From Chara braunii (lineage: Eukaryota; Streptophyta; Charophyceae; Charales; Characeae), in the NCBI GenBank assembly GCA_003427395.1, contig BFEA01000695.1:437539-475207 (forward strand): 37,669 nt of DNA, given 5' to 3'. How positions within the stretch are numbered: the stretch's first letter is position 1; each line of letters begins with the position of its first letter. This document shows positions 22,853 to 33,038 of the stretch, piece by piece. Below the pieces are notes generated by a model. The model was not told where the DNA came from. It saw nothing but the letters and a program-made list of their open reading frames with translations, and ran no database searches. The translations under genes were made by a program, and so were the position numbers.

Positions 22853-23930
22853 CCTGTGGATACCCCCTCCACATCCTAGGCCCCTGCGCCATCGACTGTC
22901 GAGTCCACACATACGTCTCGTGCCAACGCAGACATTGAGGAACTCACACGGTTCACGGCGGACTTAGAGTTCGCCGTTCACGACCTGATTCGAGAGTACC
23001 GCGACGTCTTCCCTCCATATTTCTCATACAGCAGGATCCCTCTGATGCGCGGTGTTGAGAATTCTATCCAGCTCGTGCCCGACTATCGTGTTCACCATCA
23101 GGCACCGTACCGACTCTCGATTCCAGAGGCGACGGAACTCAAGCGTCAGCTTGAGGACCTCCTTCGACTGGGTTTCATTAAACCCAGTAACTCCCCTTGG
23201 GGTGCACCTGTCCTCTTTGCTCGCAAAGCGGACGAAACTCTCAGCCTTTGTATCGACTACCGCGGCCTTAACCATTACACGGTTAAGAACAACTATCCCA
23301 CTCCCAGCGCGGATAAGTTGTTTGACCGTCTGGCAGGCAACCGCTTCTTCATGAAGATCGATCTTCGTAGCGGTTATCACCAGATCTGCGTTGCCACAGA
23401 GGATCAACCGAAGACCGCCTTTCGGTCACGCTTCGGCCACTACGAGTTCACGGTGATGCCATTCGGCCTCACCAATGCACCCGCCACCTTCTAGACGGCG
23501 ATGAACGACATCTTCAAGGACATCCTTGAAGAAACGTTCTCGTATACCTGGACGACATCGTGGTCTACAGTTGTACCTTATAAGACCATATCAGACACCT
23601 CTGCGATGTCCTACAGCGCTTACGCAAGCATGGCTTCTATGCTAAGCTTAGTAAGTGTCGCTTTGCTCAGCGCAAAGTGGACTTCCTATGACACCATGTG
23701 TCTGACCAGGGTCTCAACATGGACGACGCGAAGATCACTGCTATTGCAGAGTGACCCGTCCTCACGTCTGCCAAGCAGCTTCGCAGTTTCCTAGGCCTCA
23801 CCAGCTACTATAAGAATTTTATCCAGGGATACGCTAGGTATTCCTACGTCCTTACCTCCACCCTCCTCAAGAAGAACCCGTCGTGGTTTTGGACACCCCT
23901 CTGCGAGGACGCCTTCTGCGCCCTCAAGAA
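22853..23930 (+). pseudogene. Ty3/gypsy reverse transcriptase
   Basis: RT signals in order: [16 protein letters not shown], then [38 protein letters not shown] (catalytic Asp present) and [14 protein letters not shown] at 23492 sits where Gln is usual after NAPATF. A frameshift near 23536 then moves the frame, and the YLDD box follows at 23545-23556 (VYLDDIVVYS). The new frame has further stops at about 23581, 23688 and 23752 before LRSFLGLTSYYKNFI. Catalytic residues are present but the gene cannot give one protein. Confidence 0.9.
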
Positions 23931-23934
23931 GGCA

Positions 23935-24420
23935 GTGACTTGTGCGCTGGTTCTTCGCCTCCCAGATTTTGATCGCCCCTTCATCGTCACCACTGATGCG
24001 TCAGATTTTGCAGTAGGGGCAGTACTTTCTCAGGTGTTTCCCTCTCCTCCCGATTCACCTTATCCACATGTTCCTCATTTCCCCCCCCCTCCTGTTGACA
24101 TTGCTTCTCGACTAACGCCTATCCTCCCACCACTTCCCTCCGCTGACAGTCCTCCTATTACTTACTGTCGGACCATCGTGGAGGATGGGACTGTTGAGGC
24201 TCGTGCTGGGGATTGCCCGATCGCCTTCTACTCCCGCCAGCTACTTCCTGCCGAGATAAACTACACTGCCGATGAACGTGAGGTTCTCGCAGTAGTTTAT
24301 GCTACCCGACATTGGCGTCATTATCTGCACGGGGCGCCCTTCACGGTGCGCACGGACAACTCAGTTGTCCAGGCTTTCCTCACGAAACCTAAGTTTTTCC
24401 CTCGACAAGCACGCTGGTGA
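23935..24420 (+). pseudogene. Ty3/gypsy RNase H with proline-rich insertion
   Basis: The catalytic pattern is kept: VTTDASDFAVGAVLSQ (first Asp about 23995), TADEREVLAVVYA (Glu) and FTVRTDNSVV (second Asp). Between VLSQ and IAFYSRQL lies an extra segment of about 59 residues (about 24040-24216), rich in Pro, where most gypsy RNases H have a short loop. The segment is open, so it is not obviously decay. The frame ends at a TGA at 24418 that replaces one residue in the conserved QARW-x-LSEF block. RNase H would remove template RNA during reverse transcription. Confidence 0.85.
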
Positions 24421-25041
24421 TGTGACTTATCCGAGTTCAGTTTCACCACTCAACCCATCAAGGGTGAAACGAACCACGTCGTCGATGCCTTGTTCCGTCG
24501 TCCTGATCACAATCAGGAACCTGTCCATCTTGCTGTCATCTCCATCACCATTGTTGATCAGTCGGTGATTGACGCATATCGCACTCAGTACTGCCACTGC
24601 CCTGATTATCGCGTCATCCACGCGACACTGCGGAGTGGCAAGACCGTTCCTTCCTACTCCCTTGGGGAGAACGACCTTGTGTACTGGCATGGCAGATCTG
24701 GTCAGCTAGAACCACGTATCTGCATTCCCTCCACCGGACAGCTCCACGTTCAGGCTGTAGCAGAGTTCCAGGACCAGGCAGGTGTCGGTCATATGGACTT
24801 CTACAAGACGTTGACTTGTATTTGCCGCCTATACGTCTGGCCGAAGTCCAAGGACTTCGTCAAAGCCTACATCCAGGAGTGTCCTACCTGTCAGGAGGTG
24901 AACAGTGCGAACCACCTCCCACATGAGTTATTTCAGCCTTTACCCATACCCGAGGGTCGTTGGCAGTCCATCTCGATGGATTTCATTGGTCCCCTCCGCC
25001 CACCCACTGAGCCCTCATCAAAAACTGATGAGAAGTCTTAG
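24421..25041 (+). pseudogene. Ty3/gypsy integrase, N-terminal part only
   Basis: The same frame continues after the TGA with the tether GETNHVVDALFRRPD and the integrase zinc-binding domain. The expected first His is Gln (EFQDQAGVGH), while the second His (GHMDFYKT) and the CPTC pair remain. WQSISMDFIGPL gives the first Asp of the DDE core. About 20 residues later the sequence turns into unrelated DNA ending at a TAG at 25039-25041. The rest of the core, the C-terminal domain and the 3' LTR are missing. The cut-off coincides with the start of the minus-strand Ulp1/ParB block. Confidence 0.88.
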
Positions 25042-25179
25042 ACTAGGAAATGTCATTATACATTGTCAATATATTTTCAAAATTGCCTACAATACACATT
25101 TTCACCCGGAATGTTCACACTAAGTAAACATGTCAACCTCATTTTTCCAAACCTAGAACCTGAATTCTCATTGACTTTC
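25042..25179. other. AT-rich junction between gypsy relic and Ulp1 gene
   Basis: No gene. No inverted terminal repeat matching the far side of the minus-strand block was recognised by eye. Confidence 0.4.
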
Positions 25180-26001
25180 CTATCTAACCATGGACAAAAT
25201 GTCAAATGCTATTCTAAGTCTCATATCAAGAATACTATCTTGTGAGAAACTGAACGGAGGGAAGTGACCTTTTGAAAACAAAGGTACAAAACCTAATATA
25301 AAAACACCACAACTAGAAGAATCCTTTTGAGCAGGAATCGCATCTACTGATGTATCAAAGTAGGATGCAGGCCCCTCCACATGATATTTTTTCCGAAGAT
25401 TTTGTCGCTGAAACTCCGCTCTGAAAAAACCTGCCAAAAATTCGAGGGCTGGTCCGTAGTCAACACGATGGAGAGAGTCTACGAGGCGGAATTTACACTC
25501 AGAGCGATCTATACTGACATAAGCTAAAACCCAATGATTTTCGAAATGGAGAGGGATAATTACCAAATCAAAATTGAAAAGATTTATGTCCTTCACCCAT
25601 CTTGTCCCTTCGGAGTATGCGATTTCAGCGGACTGAGCTTTTGACAATCTAGGAAAGAAAAAAGAATTTAGAATATGCACAGATAGAATGTTATAAGAAC
25701 TTTCATCTTTTGCCACTTCTGCACATGTCGAATCCACCTTCTTAATGTAGTCATTGGTGATCTGAACGACTAGCAGGTACAAATTGACGACTTCATCATT
25801 TAACCATTCCCCATCTTTGGCGGCGAGCATGGCGTTTTTCTTTTCCACCTTCCACCTCCCCTTGTAATCGACAATGCCGTATTCTTCATTCTTTTCAGTG
25901 TTGCCGGTAACCATTTCAAGATACTCCTTTTCTTCTACAATAAGGCGTACTGTTGCTAAAGGAATCTGGAACGAAGGGTCATGCACTGCATACAAACACA
26001 C
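25180..26001 (-). CDS. Ulp1/SENP-like (C48) cysteine protease domain
   Basis: An uninterrupted 273-residue frame carries the C48 fold signals: EWLNDEVVNLYLLVV (substrate-groove start), FDLVIIPLHFENHWVLAYV with catalytic His (about residue 156), FRLVDSLH with Asp (about 175), and AQKDSSSCGVFILGF with oxyanion Gln (about 225) and nucleophile Cys (about 231). All four residues are intact. Known relatives remove SUMO or similar tags; many plant DNA transposons also carry such domains. The true 5' border is probably a splice acceptor at about 25985 (TTTGTATGCAG), so the first residues of the frame are intronic. It is the only unbroken long gene part in the block. Whether it is a separate gene or the last exon of the ParB/methyltransferase gene is open. 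Confidence 0.85.
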   Translation of the reverse strand: MCLYAVHDPSFQIPLATVRLIVEEKEYLEMVTGNTEKNEEYGIVDYKGRWKVEKKNAMLAAKDGEWLNDEVVNLYLLVVQITNDYIKKVDSTCAEVAKDESSYNILSVHILNSFFFPRLSKAQSAEIAYSEGTRWVKDINLFNFDLVIIPLHFENHWVLAYVSIDRSECKFRLVDSLHRVDYGPALEFLAGFFRAEFQRQNLRKKYHVEGPASYFDTSVDAIPAQKDSSSCGVFILGFVPLFSKGHFPPFSFSQDSILDMRLRIAFDILSMVR

Positions 26002-26068
26002 ATATAAACAACAATAGAGCGACTAAGACTTCACACAAAAACAAGTGATAGACTACATAGATATGAAC

Positions 26069-26358
26069 TCATGTTGTTGGTTGTCTATCTGTTTCGTCAT
26101 CAGTGCTGCTATCCATAACAGATAAACTGCAACCCGCGCGATGCAATTTCTTCCCTTCTGTGAGGCTTATTCCAACAGCTTTAAACATCCTTAAGGCGGG
26201 CTTCACAGATAGAAATGTCATGGGCGTACGACTTCTTCTCTCATTTTTTGGCAATAACGACAAAGTTGACAAAGCTTGCAAGCCACGACGAATGATATTT
26301 TTCTCTCTCTTCCTTTGCGAATGTACAGGTGTCGTTTTCCACAGTTCTTTTCATCGCC
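26069..26358 (-). CDS. Probable internal exon upstream of Ulp1
   Basis: The segment follows a strong splice acceptor (TTTTGTCAATCATGCAG, intron end at 26359). The longest frame ends with GCSLSVMDSSTDDETDRQ before AT-rich sequence leading to the Ulp1 exon. Another frame gives a Cys-rich run (ACKLCQLCRYCQK). Neither frame joins the upstream exon cleanly, so the exon may be frameshifted. No family recognised. Confidence 0.35.
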
Positions 26359-26633
26359 CTGCATGATTGACAAAATAAAACATAATGAGTTACAAGTCCG
26401 ACTTTCCGTTGTTGAAACTGACTCATAAATACCAATAGAAAATATATGGCAATTGCACTAAGTCTTCATACAAAACAATTCCAGTATTTCTCTTCAGAAA
26501 ACGCACAGTTCCAAAGCCAGGTAAATAAACAATACATCTGAGGGATTGACAGAATGGGAGATGAATGCATGTGATGTACCCACTAATCCGCATATAGTAT
26601 TAGATATTGTTCCTAAGATAAGAAAGTGCTCAC
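26359..26633 (-). other. Candidate spliceosomal intron (275 bp)
   Basis: Read on the minus strand the donor is CGAG/GTGAGC at 26633 and the acceptor ATCATGCAG/G at 26359. The interior is AT-rich with a T-rich stretch before the acceptor. This is good GT-AG intron structure and supports a nuclear gene on this strand. Confidence 0.6.
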
Positions 26634-27039
26634 CTCGATGGCTAACTCTCAGTTTTTCTTCAACACGACCTTCTGTCACACCTTCCATATGCAATGGCGC
26701 AATAGGAGATTCCTCGATAGCTATCATGAGGTTAGCAGACTGTGGTGTTTGAGGTTGTTCAAGCGTTTGTTGAGGTTGTACAAGTACAACTTGCTCCGGT
26801 GTACTTAGTACTATATGTCCTTTATCCTCTTCGATGCCCTGTACATGGAAAGTTTCTTCCTCCTTGACGCCCTCAAAAGTATCCTGGAAAGTGCCGCTTA
26901 CTTCGGCCTTCATCGTCGACGACGTCATCTGCAATTCCGTGAGTGTACCAGTAATATCCACTTCCATCGCGACACTGTCGCCCACTAGTATTGTAGTCGC
27001 CCAAACTTGGTCAGCTGTACTCACGCCCTCGCAACTCAC
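26634..27039 (-). CDS. Exon of unknown protein upstream of Ulp1
   Basis: About 135 residues, acidic, rich in Thr, Glu and Val, with a Gln/Pro stretch (QPQQTLEQPQTPQ). The open frame continues beyond the donor at 26633 into intron sequence. The ATG at 27039 is not convincing as a start, because the region above it is repeat-laden and may encode more of the same protein. No domain recognised. It links the intron and Ulp1 segment to the gene-like sequence above. Confidence 0.4.
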
Positions 27040-27049
27040 ACCGCCTTTT

Positions 27050-27680
27050 CATCTCGAAGTTTTGGCATTCACACCGGCAATCGATCCCCGTTGCTGTGTC
27101 GGGTTGGACTCAACCACGAGTTTCTCCGCTCGGTCAAGCTAGGAGCGCTCTAATAGTGGACCCCTGTCGTGTTCGACTCGACCGTGTGACCCTTCGACAG
27201 GTGAAACAACGTCGATTGGTCCCGAAGCCTTGCCACTTGTACCGACGATTGATCTCGTTCCCACTGTCGGGTTCGACTCGATAGTGACTGTTGGACGAGT
27301 GTCGTGTTCGACACGACTGCGTGACTCTTTGACAGGTGAAGCACCGCCGATAGTTGTACTGCCCCCCCGTGGTCCCGAAGCCTTGCCAGTCGCACCGGCC
27401 ATCGTTTCCGATCGAGGTCCCTAAGCCTTGCCAGTCGCACCGGCGATCGTTTTCGATCCCACTGTCGGGTTCGACTCGACCGTGTGACTCTTCGCTCGGT
27501 CAAGCCGGGAACGCTCCAATGCGAGGACACTGTCGTGTTCGACTCGACCGTGGGACCCTTCGACAGTTGAACCACCACTCGATCCTGATCCCTTGCGCTC
27601 TGTTTCTTAAGGCCCCTGAGACCCTTCGACAGTTGAACCACTGCCGCTTGGTCTTGTAGGTTTGCCATGCCCACCGCCGC
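27050..27680. repeat. Satellite-like repeat region with TCGTGT palindromes
   Basis: Several imperfect copies of a block of about 100-140 bp containing GTTCGACTCGACCGTG, CCTTCGACAG.TGAA and CGAAGCCTTGCCA. A complete palindrome TCGTGTTCGACACGA lies at 27302-27316. The sequence is related to the arrays at 33,240-37,669. Minus-strand frames stay open through much of it, so it may be read as a low-complexity linker. Confidence 0.65.
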
Positions 27681-27727
27681 TTGGTGCTGATCCCTTGCCT
27701 TCTGTTGCTTGACGCCCCTTAGACTTT

Positions 27728-28501
27728 TCAGTTTGTTGGCCATTCCCCACGACTTGCGTCCTTGCCGCTTGCACCGTCATTCGGTTCCGTACCCTTGTCA
27801 CTTGCACCGCTGCCCGATCGCAATCCTTTGCCATGCGCACCTCCGCTCGATCCGGATCCCTTGCCATGGTCACCACCGCTGCTTGATTTTTTCCTCTCCC
27901 CAAGATCTTCTCTGACATGCCAATAATATCCATAAGCCGGGCTGGTTTGTCTATCATAAAACTCTTCCAGATACTTAAGCCACTGCGATATTTTGAACTC
28001 TTGGAAATTTTCTTCTGTTCTTTCATCTAGTCTTGATTGAGAAACCTCCGGATTAAGACGCTGGAGTCGCTTGGCAATCTGATTTTTGGCATGTTTCAGA
28101 AAGTTTGATCCTGACATACATCTATGGAGGCAAAACTGCCACTCCCCTTCTTCTTTTGTAGCCATAACCCACCTCCCTCTCGCTAATGCAGGTTGGAAGT
28201 GTTGGGGGTGCCATATAATGTGATGACCCCATGTGGCATCATCCGTCACCGTATAATCGTCTCGGCACACTATAGGCCCCGGAAGCAGTCGAATGTCTGC
28301 AGGGATTGTGTCTCCAATCTCGTACTCCAAAAGCTCATCAGGTGGAGGTTGTTGTGGAGTTCGAGAGCGTAGCAATTCCATAATAGTACTTGGGCTGTGT
28401 GCAAATGGTGTCAGAGTTGCCACCAACTCTGGGGAGAGCATTGCTAGAACACTCGGATCCAGACTGCCTCCGTATGCCACCGTCATCGTATTGCCCACCA
28501 T
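27728..28501 (-). pseudogene. C-terminal segment of ParB/methyltransferase gene
   Basis: This frame follows the methyltransferase frame after a one-base shift at about 28,480-28,500. It encodes about 200 residues of ordinary composition (LDPSVLAMLSPELVATLTPF, IADIRLLPGP-like block, FCLHRCMSGSNFLKHAKNQI, KISQWLKYLEEFYDRQTSP) followed by a Gly/Ser/Lys/Asp-rich tail that dissolves into the satellite-like region. No domain recognised. Its place at the end of the methyltransferase frame and the lack of another start suggest one long protein. Confidence 0.4.
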
Positions 28502-29816
28502 CTGAGTTGGCGTAACAAGAAGAAGTCGGCGGCTGAGTCATTAACTGACCCGTTGAAACCGCCATGCTCGAAGCTCCTCCAGAACCGGACGATGTGCCTG
28601 GAACACCCATGCTCTGCGAACCCGGGCTACAAGCTCTTTGCCTCTCAGCTGCCAAAGCCGCTTGCAAAGTGCCATCAACACTCTCTTCTTCTGAGTCGTC
28701 GGCATCAAAGTCCTCACCATCCACAAAACAAGTCGCATGACCTGCGATTGTAAACGCCCCGATTTGTTGGTCGAAGTACCTGGTCTCCAAGCGGTCGAGA
28801 AATGAAACCTCCTTCTCCGATGGTGCTTTATGATAACCCCTCAAGAGCTTCTCCACTTTTCTTCTTCTGAGGACATAAGTATGTTCCCCTCTGTCTTGCG
28901 GCTTTGTTTCGAAGAGAAACTCCCAAATATTGACCACGTTTTGGCCAACCTTGTAGACGAGATTATGCCCTTCATCATGTCGAGGAGGCGGCTTAGTAAA
29001 GTTGGAGCGGTAATCTCGAGTTTTATCCATTTTGTCAATGAACTGAATGAGGAACTCGAACTTCATACCCTCCCCTTCCAGCACAATGCAATGACGGTGA
29101 CTCTTTAACAGCTCCCAAACCAATCCCGCATGACCTTTCCCGAGGAAAACGACAGNCTCATCNGCANGACAAAAATGCTCCAATGTCTCCACCATCGCAT
29201 TCGGCTCCCTTTCCATACCATCATAGACCACTTTCTCCGGTGGATCCATACCTGCCATTTTCCACTTTGATGGTAGAAAGTTCTTCTCCACGACATCAGT
29301 CAACATCTTCGGCTTTCTCTCTCTCCGCACAAGTGTCGATATGTCAGTCACGCGCTCGGCAGATGATGGACCTGCAGCTTGAATATCTTCAAACAAGGGA
29401 ACAGTGTTGCGATGAAAATCCCCGTCGTTGGAGTACATGATGACCACCATTCTGTCTGTGTCCTCCAAAGGCAAGTTTGCAACCTTATACACTTTCCCCT
29501 TTGTTTGTTGTAGACGAGTCCATTTGAGAAGATCCAATTAAATGTCCCACATCGTGACTCGCCTCAAGAATGTGAACTCGCAAGGGCGTGGAACGAAGCA
29601 CAACAATGTCCAATACTCGCCGCCAAGTTTGTCCATGAACTTCTTAAGTCCAGCAAACACTTGTTCAGTCCACGCACCCATCTGGGTCGGGCAGCACAAA
29701 TCCAGGACGACTGTGTGGCACGTCAGGTGTCTGACGGCTCTAAACATCTCCTTGCAATCCATCTCGTCTGAAACATCGCTCGGTTCCCACTGGAACGACA
29801 CGAATACAGATGTCAC
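28338..29816 (-). pseudogene. Putative amino-DNA-methyltransferase domain (beta-class order)
   Basis: One frame, broken by a TAA at 29538-29540. First comes HTVVLDLCCPTQMGAW (29670-29714), in the place of motif IV (usually D-P-P-Y/W; degenerate here), followed by EQVFAGLKKF and EYWTLLCFVP. After a variable region comes DEXVVFLGKGHAGLVWELL..CIVLEGEG (29073-29159), resembling AdoMet motif I (F-x-G-x-G) with the acidic motif II end. Motif IV before motif I is the permuted order of N4-cytosine/N6-adenine methyltransferases. Three ambiguous bases fall just before motif I. The tail is Ser/Gly-rich. Pattern-level evidence only. The degenerate motif IV could mean a dead or regulatory domain. Confidence 0.45.
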
Positions 29817-30872
29817 GTCCTGTTTCTGGAATGTATGTATCTCGCTTGTCCCGACATACGAATGCTATGCGAACCCCCAGTTTCAAATCTACGCAACAAC
29901 TTGTTGACAAATTGAATGAACTCTTCGGGGCATTTATTTGCAAGGGATTTTGTTTTCTTGAAGCCCTCCTCTCCTTTCTCATCCTCGCCTCCAAGTGTAG
30001 TTGGAAATGACCGCACCCAACTCGTTTCTTTGAAATGCCGTCGTTGGTGGATCCACCTCTCCGATGTCAATCCATGATCATAATACCTAGCGAACAAATT
30101 AGAAAGGTTGTCGACGAATGGTTCCTTCCACTCTGACGGCTTCTTGTGAGGGTCAGAAATGAAGACGAAGTAGTAAAACATTCTTAACATTGCTCTTTCC
30201 TGCTTCACCATTTCCACGTATGTCTCCATCAAATGGTTCCCTGTAGTGTAAGCAACTTTACTTAGCCTTGGAGCTAGTACGACACTTCCCGTGAGAATGT
30301 CTCTCAACAGCTGCAGCCTCTCACGCCTCCCCAACGTAGACATAGCCTTCCATGATCTGACATCCAGATCGTGCATAGCCACGAGGTAACCAGGTCCTCT
30401 AGTACCCTGAATCCAGTGCACTGGAACCCTGACTCCTTTTTCCAACTCGAATCTGGGGCCAGGTCTAGGCGCTTTCCCCGATTCATCTTGTTTGGTGGCA
30501 GGCTTCACACCATCTCTCCCCGGCAACTGTTCACTCTCCCAAGTAGAATACACTTGTTGCACCCTTCTCGAACACATCGTCCGTCGCCCTTGCCAATATC
30601 ATGTAAGGCCCGAGGACATCGGACCACTCCTTGCTCCAAAGCTGAAGTGAAAGAGTAACCAAATGATCACTTCCGGTCGCGCGCAGAGCCTTCGCCGCAA
30701 ACTCTCTGTAATCCTTATTTTTTACGTCTGCAGCAGATCCGCCTATAGCTTCTGGACGACCGACTGCTTGCCACAACTTTCGTATGTTCTTAATGATAGC
30801 AATCTGGTGCGGGGAAGTATTCCATTTGTCCTTCGCATTTTGGAAAGTGCTCAAGGTGCAGTAATTTTCCAT
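29813..30872 (-). pseudogene. Helical linker between ParB-like and methyltransferase parts
   Basis: From 30872 the frame in phase with the ParB part encodes KDKWNTSPHQIAIIKNIRKLW and WSKEWSDVLGPYMILARATDDVF. A shift near 30,560 moves to the frame ending at 29813, with LDVRSWKAMSTLGRRERLQLL, NHLMETYVEMVKQERAMLRMFYYF, SEWKEPFVDNLSNLFARYYDHGL and FIQFVNKLLRRFETG. Two more shifts at 29,810-29,900 lead into the methyltransferase frame. The composition is that of a folded alpha-helical domain. I recognise no family. It may be a target-recognition or multimerisation part. Confidence 0.4.
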
Positions 30873-30905
30873 GCTCCTATCCGGATAGTAAACAGGCCTT
30901 GCAGT

Positions 30906-33038
30906 CTAGCAATCCAAACGGAGCTCACGGACGATGTCAGGGCGTTCTTGAGAACATTTCCTCGCCGCTACAACATTGTGTTGATCACTGAGAGAGTACC
31001 TGTAGTACTTGCGCACGGATTGGAGATCGAACTCGCGGGGCGTCACTCTTCTCACCCTCACATTCGTACCGGAAGCGTTAGTATGCATTGTATCATGTAG
31101 CCCAATCAACAGAAGGACAGGCTTCTCGTACAATGCACATACATTCACCCCGGCTGCCCCGGTCGTTCTCTCTCTGATAGCTGCCTTACCCGACTCAACC
31201 ATTATTTTGTAAAGGTTATCAATAAGCTCCTGATCGAGGAAGGGTTGATTATATCTGAATTCCTCATCAGGGATATCCAGAATCCTGTCCAACTTGACAG
31301 AAATGAACTGCATTTCCGGCCTCTGGTTACCATTCTCGTCGAACTCAAGGAAGAAGTCTTTGCTCAGATGACCAGAAGAATTCCCATGCGGCAGAATCTG
31401 CAAACCGGGCGGTCTGGTGACTGTCTTGCCCACAACGTCTTCATCCAACTGTAGCTGGTCCGGTGGAAAAACGGAAGTTTTTTCCATCACACCTCCCTTC
31501 GCTGCTTTTTTCTTTGGCTGTCGTTTTTTCTTCATGGCCTCCTCAGCCTCCCGCGTACGTTGGACGACCTCCTCAACTGCCAGCATTTTCAACGTGCGTT
31601 TGACCTCCTCTTGCTTGGCTCCCCCCTCCTGCTTGGTTTTCTTACTGTCCATAGCACTTCTCCTCTCTTGCCTCATCTTCCTTTTCTTCTCAGCTAGTCG
31701 TACTGCATCGTCATGCGCCGGCTCGACCCCAACTTCGCGGTGCATTTCCCCGCGCCCTGGATCCGCTTCCCAATGCCCATGACCCGGCGCGAGCCGCTGC
31801 GTTCGTTTGGAACCCCAATACACATCTGCATACCCTCCCTCGCCGGTTGTTTCCTCTTCTTGCCCTTCGTCCTCATACTCAGCCCCTAGACGACCCTCCA
31901 ACTCGCCCGGCCCACCCCTTTCGCTGATTGTTTGTTCACTCTCTACTTCCTCTTATTCGCCACCCTCCTCACATTCTTCGCGTTCTTCATCGCGCTCCCA
32001 TTCTTCTTCGATGTTCTCCTCGTCGTCATCTCCAAAATAATGCGACCCAGCAGGAATGACCAACTCATAGCGCGGCGGGCGGACCAAGGAAACGGGTTCC
32101 TTGGTTGATGTTGGTCTACACTTCACAGGGGCTGACGACACGATTTGGCCGCGACACGGACATTTCTCCCCGATCTGCCCTGATTTCGGAACTCATGTTG
32201 CAGCAACTGTAGTCCGAATTGATGGCGGAGGGCGGGCACCTATAATGATCGGTTTCGACGACGGACCCGCCTCCAAAGACGACGAAAGCATGCTTTTCGG
32301 TTTAGATATGCAGTCGGAAGCATGCACCACCGGCTCATGCCCTGCGACCACATGTCTGTCAAAGAATGTGAAAACCGATCGAAGGTCCGGCAACGTCAAT
32401 TTCTCCGTCCCAGGCGGATTGAAAATGTCATAAAGCTTTTTGCCGTACCCAGCGTGTTTGGCCCAATGAAGAGCAACGCGTTTGACATTCGCAATCCGCT
32501 CACCTCTAGTGTTAAGGACCATCGTCAACTCCAACATGGCGAACTGTGAATTTCCTCCACTCCACTTCACCACACCGCCAATCGGAACAATATTATCTTT
32601 GATCACCACGTACAAAACCAGCCCACCCGAGGGTTCCCCTATTCCACCCACCCAGTCCAACATCCAACACTTGTCTTTGTGGTCGACGACAGGCACCTCG
32701 TCTCCCATACCTGCAGCGGACGTGTCACTAGACCTTTTACGCCTCGGCACAACATCCATTGCAGATTTCCCCTGCCGACGAGTAGCCTCATCTTCTCAAC
32801 CCGCAGCCCCACCACTCATCAGCACAACCGAATCTGGTCCCAAACCTCGAACATGGGCGGAAGGAGTGCCCGTAGAAGGTGCACCCCACAGCACCGGGGT
32901 TCGGTGACCCTTAGATCCCGGTGTGTCCCCAGCCCCCACGCCAGTCTTCCGTGTCCCCTTCGTTTTTTTCGAAGACTGCTCCATGCTCCCGGAACCAGCA
33001 CTAGTACGTCGTTTGCTTGGCTTCCCCTCGCGATCCAT
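30906..33038 (-). pseudogene. N-terminal part with ParB-like domain
   Basis: One frame from ATG 33038 to TAG 30906, broken by TGA at 32796 and 32193 and TAA at 31953. Order: a Lys/Arg/Ser-rich start; a globular stretch (CWMLDWVGGIGEP, NSQFAMLELTMVLNTRGERI, LPDLRSVFTFFDRHVVAGHE); an acidic run (EEEWERDEEREECEEGGE); a basic region with NLS-like KKKRQPKKKAAK; and at 30942-31310 a ParB/Srx-like domain: VKLDRILDIPDEEFRYNQ, LDQELIDNLYKIMVESG, KPVLLLIGLHD and YRYSLSDQHNVVAARK, the last resembling the G-x-H-R-x-x-A motif. ParB-like domains bind DNA or nucleotide and precede methyltransferases in some phage proteins. Nuclear location is inferred from the NLS. Confidence 0.5.

Larger units (their letters stand above)
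17494..25041 (+). mobile_element. Ty3/gypsy retrotransposon internal region, truncated in integrase
   Basis: The order is primer site, leader of about 2.2 kb, gag, protease, RT, RNase H and the start of integrase. Protease-RT-RNase H-integrase order is the Ty3/gypsy order. The element stops about 25,030 within the integrase core and no 3' LTR follows. At least two frameshifts and several stops show it is dead. The leader is unusually long, so part of it (17,800-18,350) could be a separate insertion. Confidence 0.85.

Noticed and set aside
28293-29108. Plus-strand frames opposite the methyltransferase region
   Set aside because: They are shadows of the minus-strand frame, with no domain and poor continuity.
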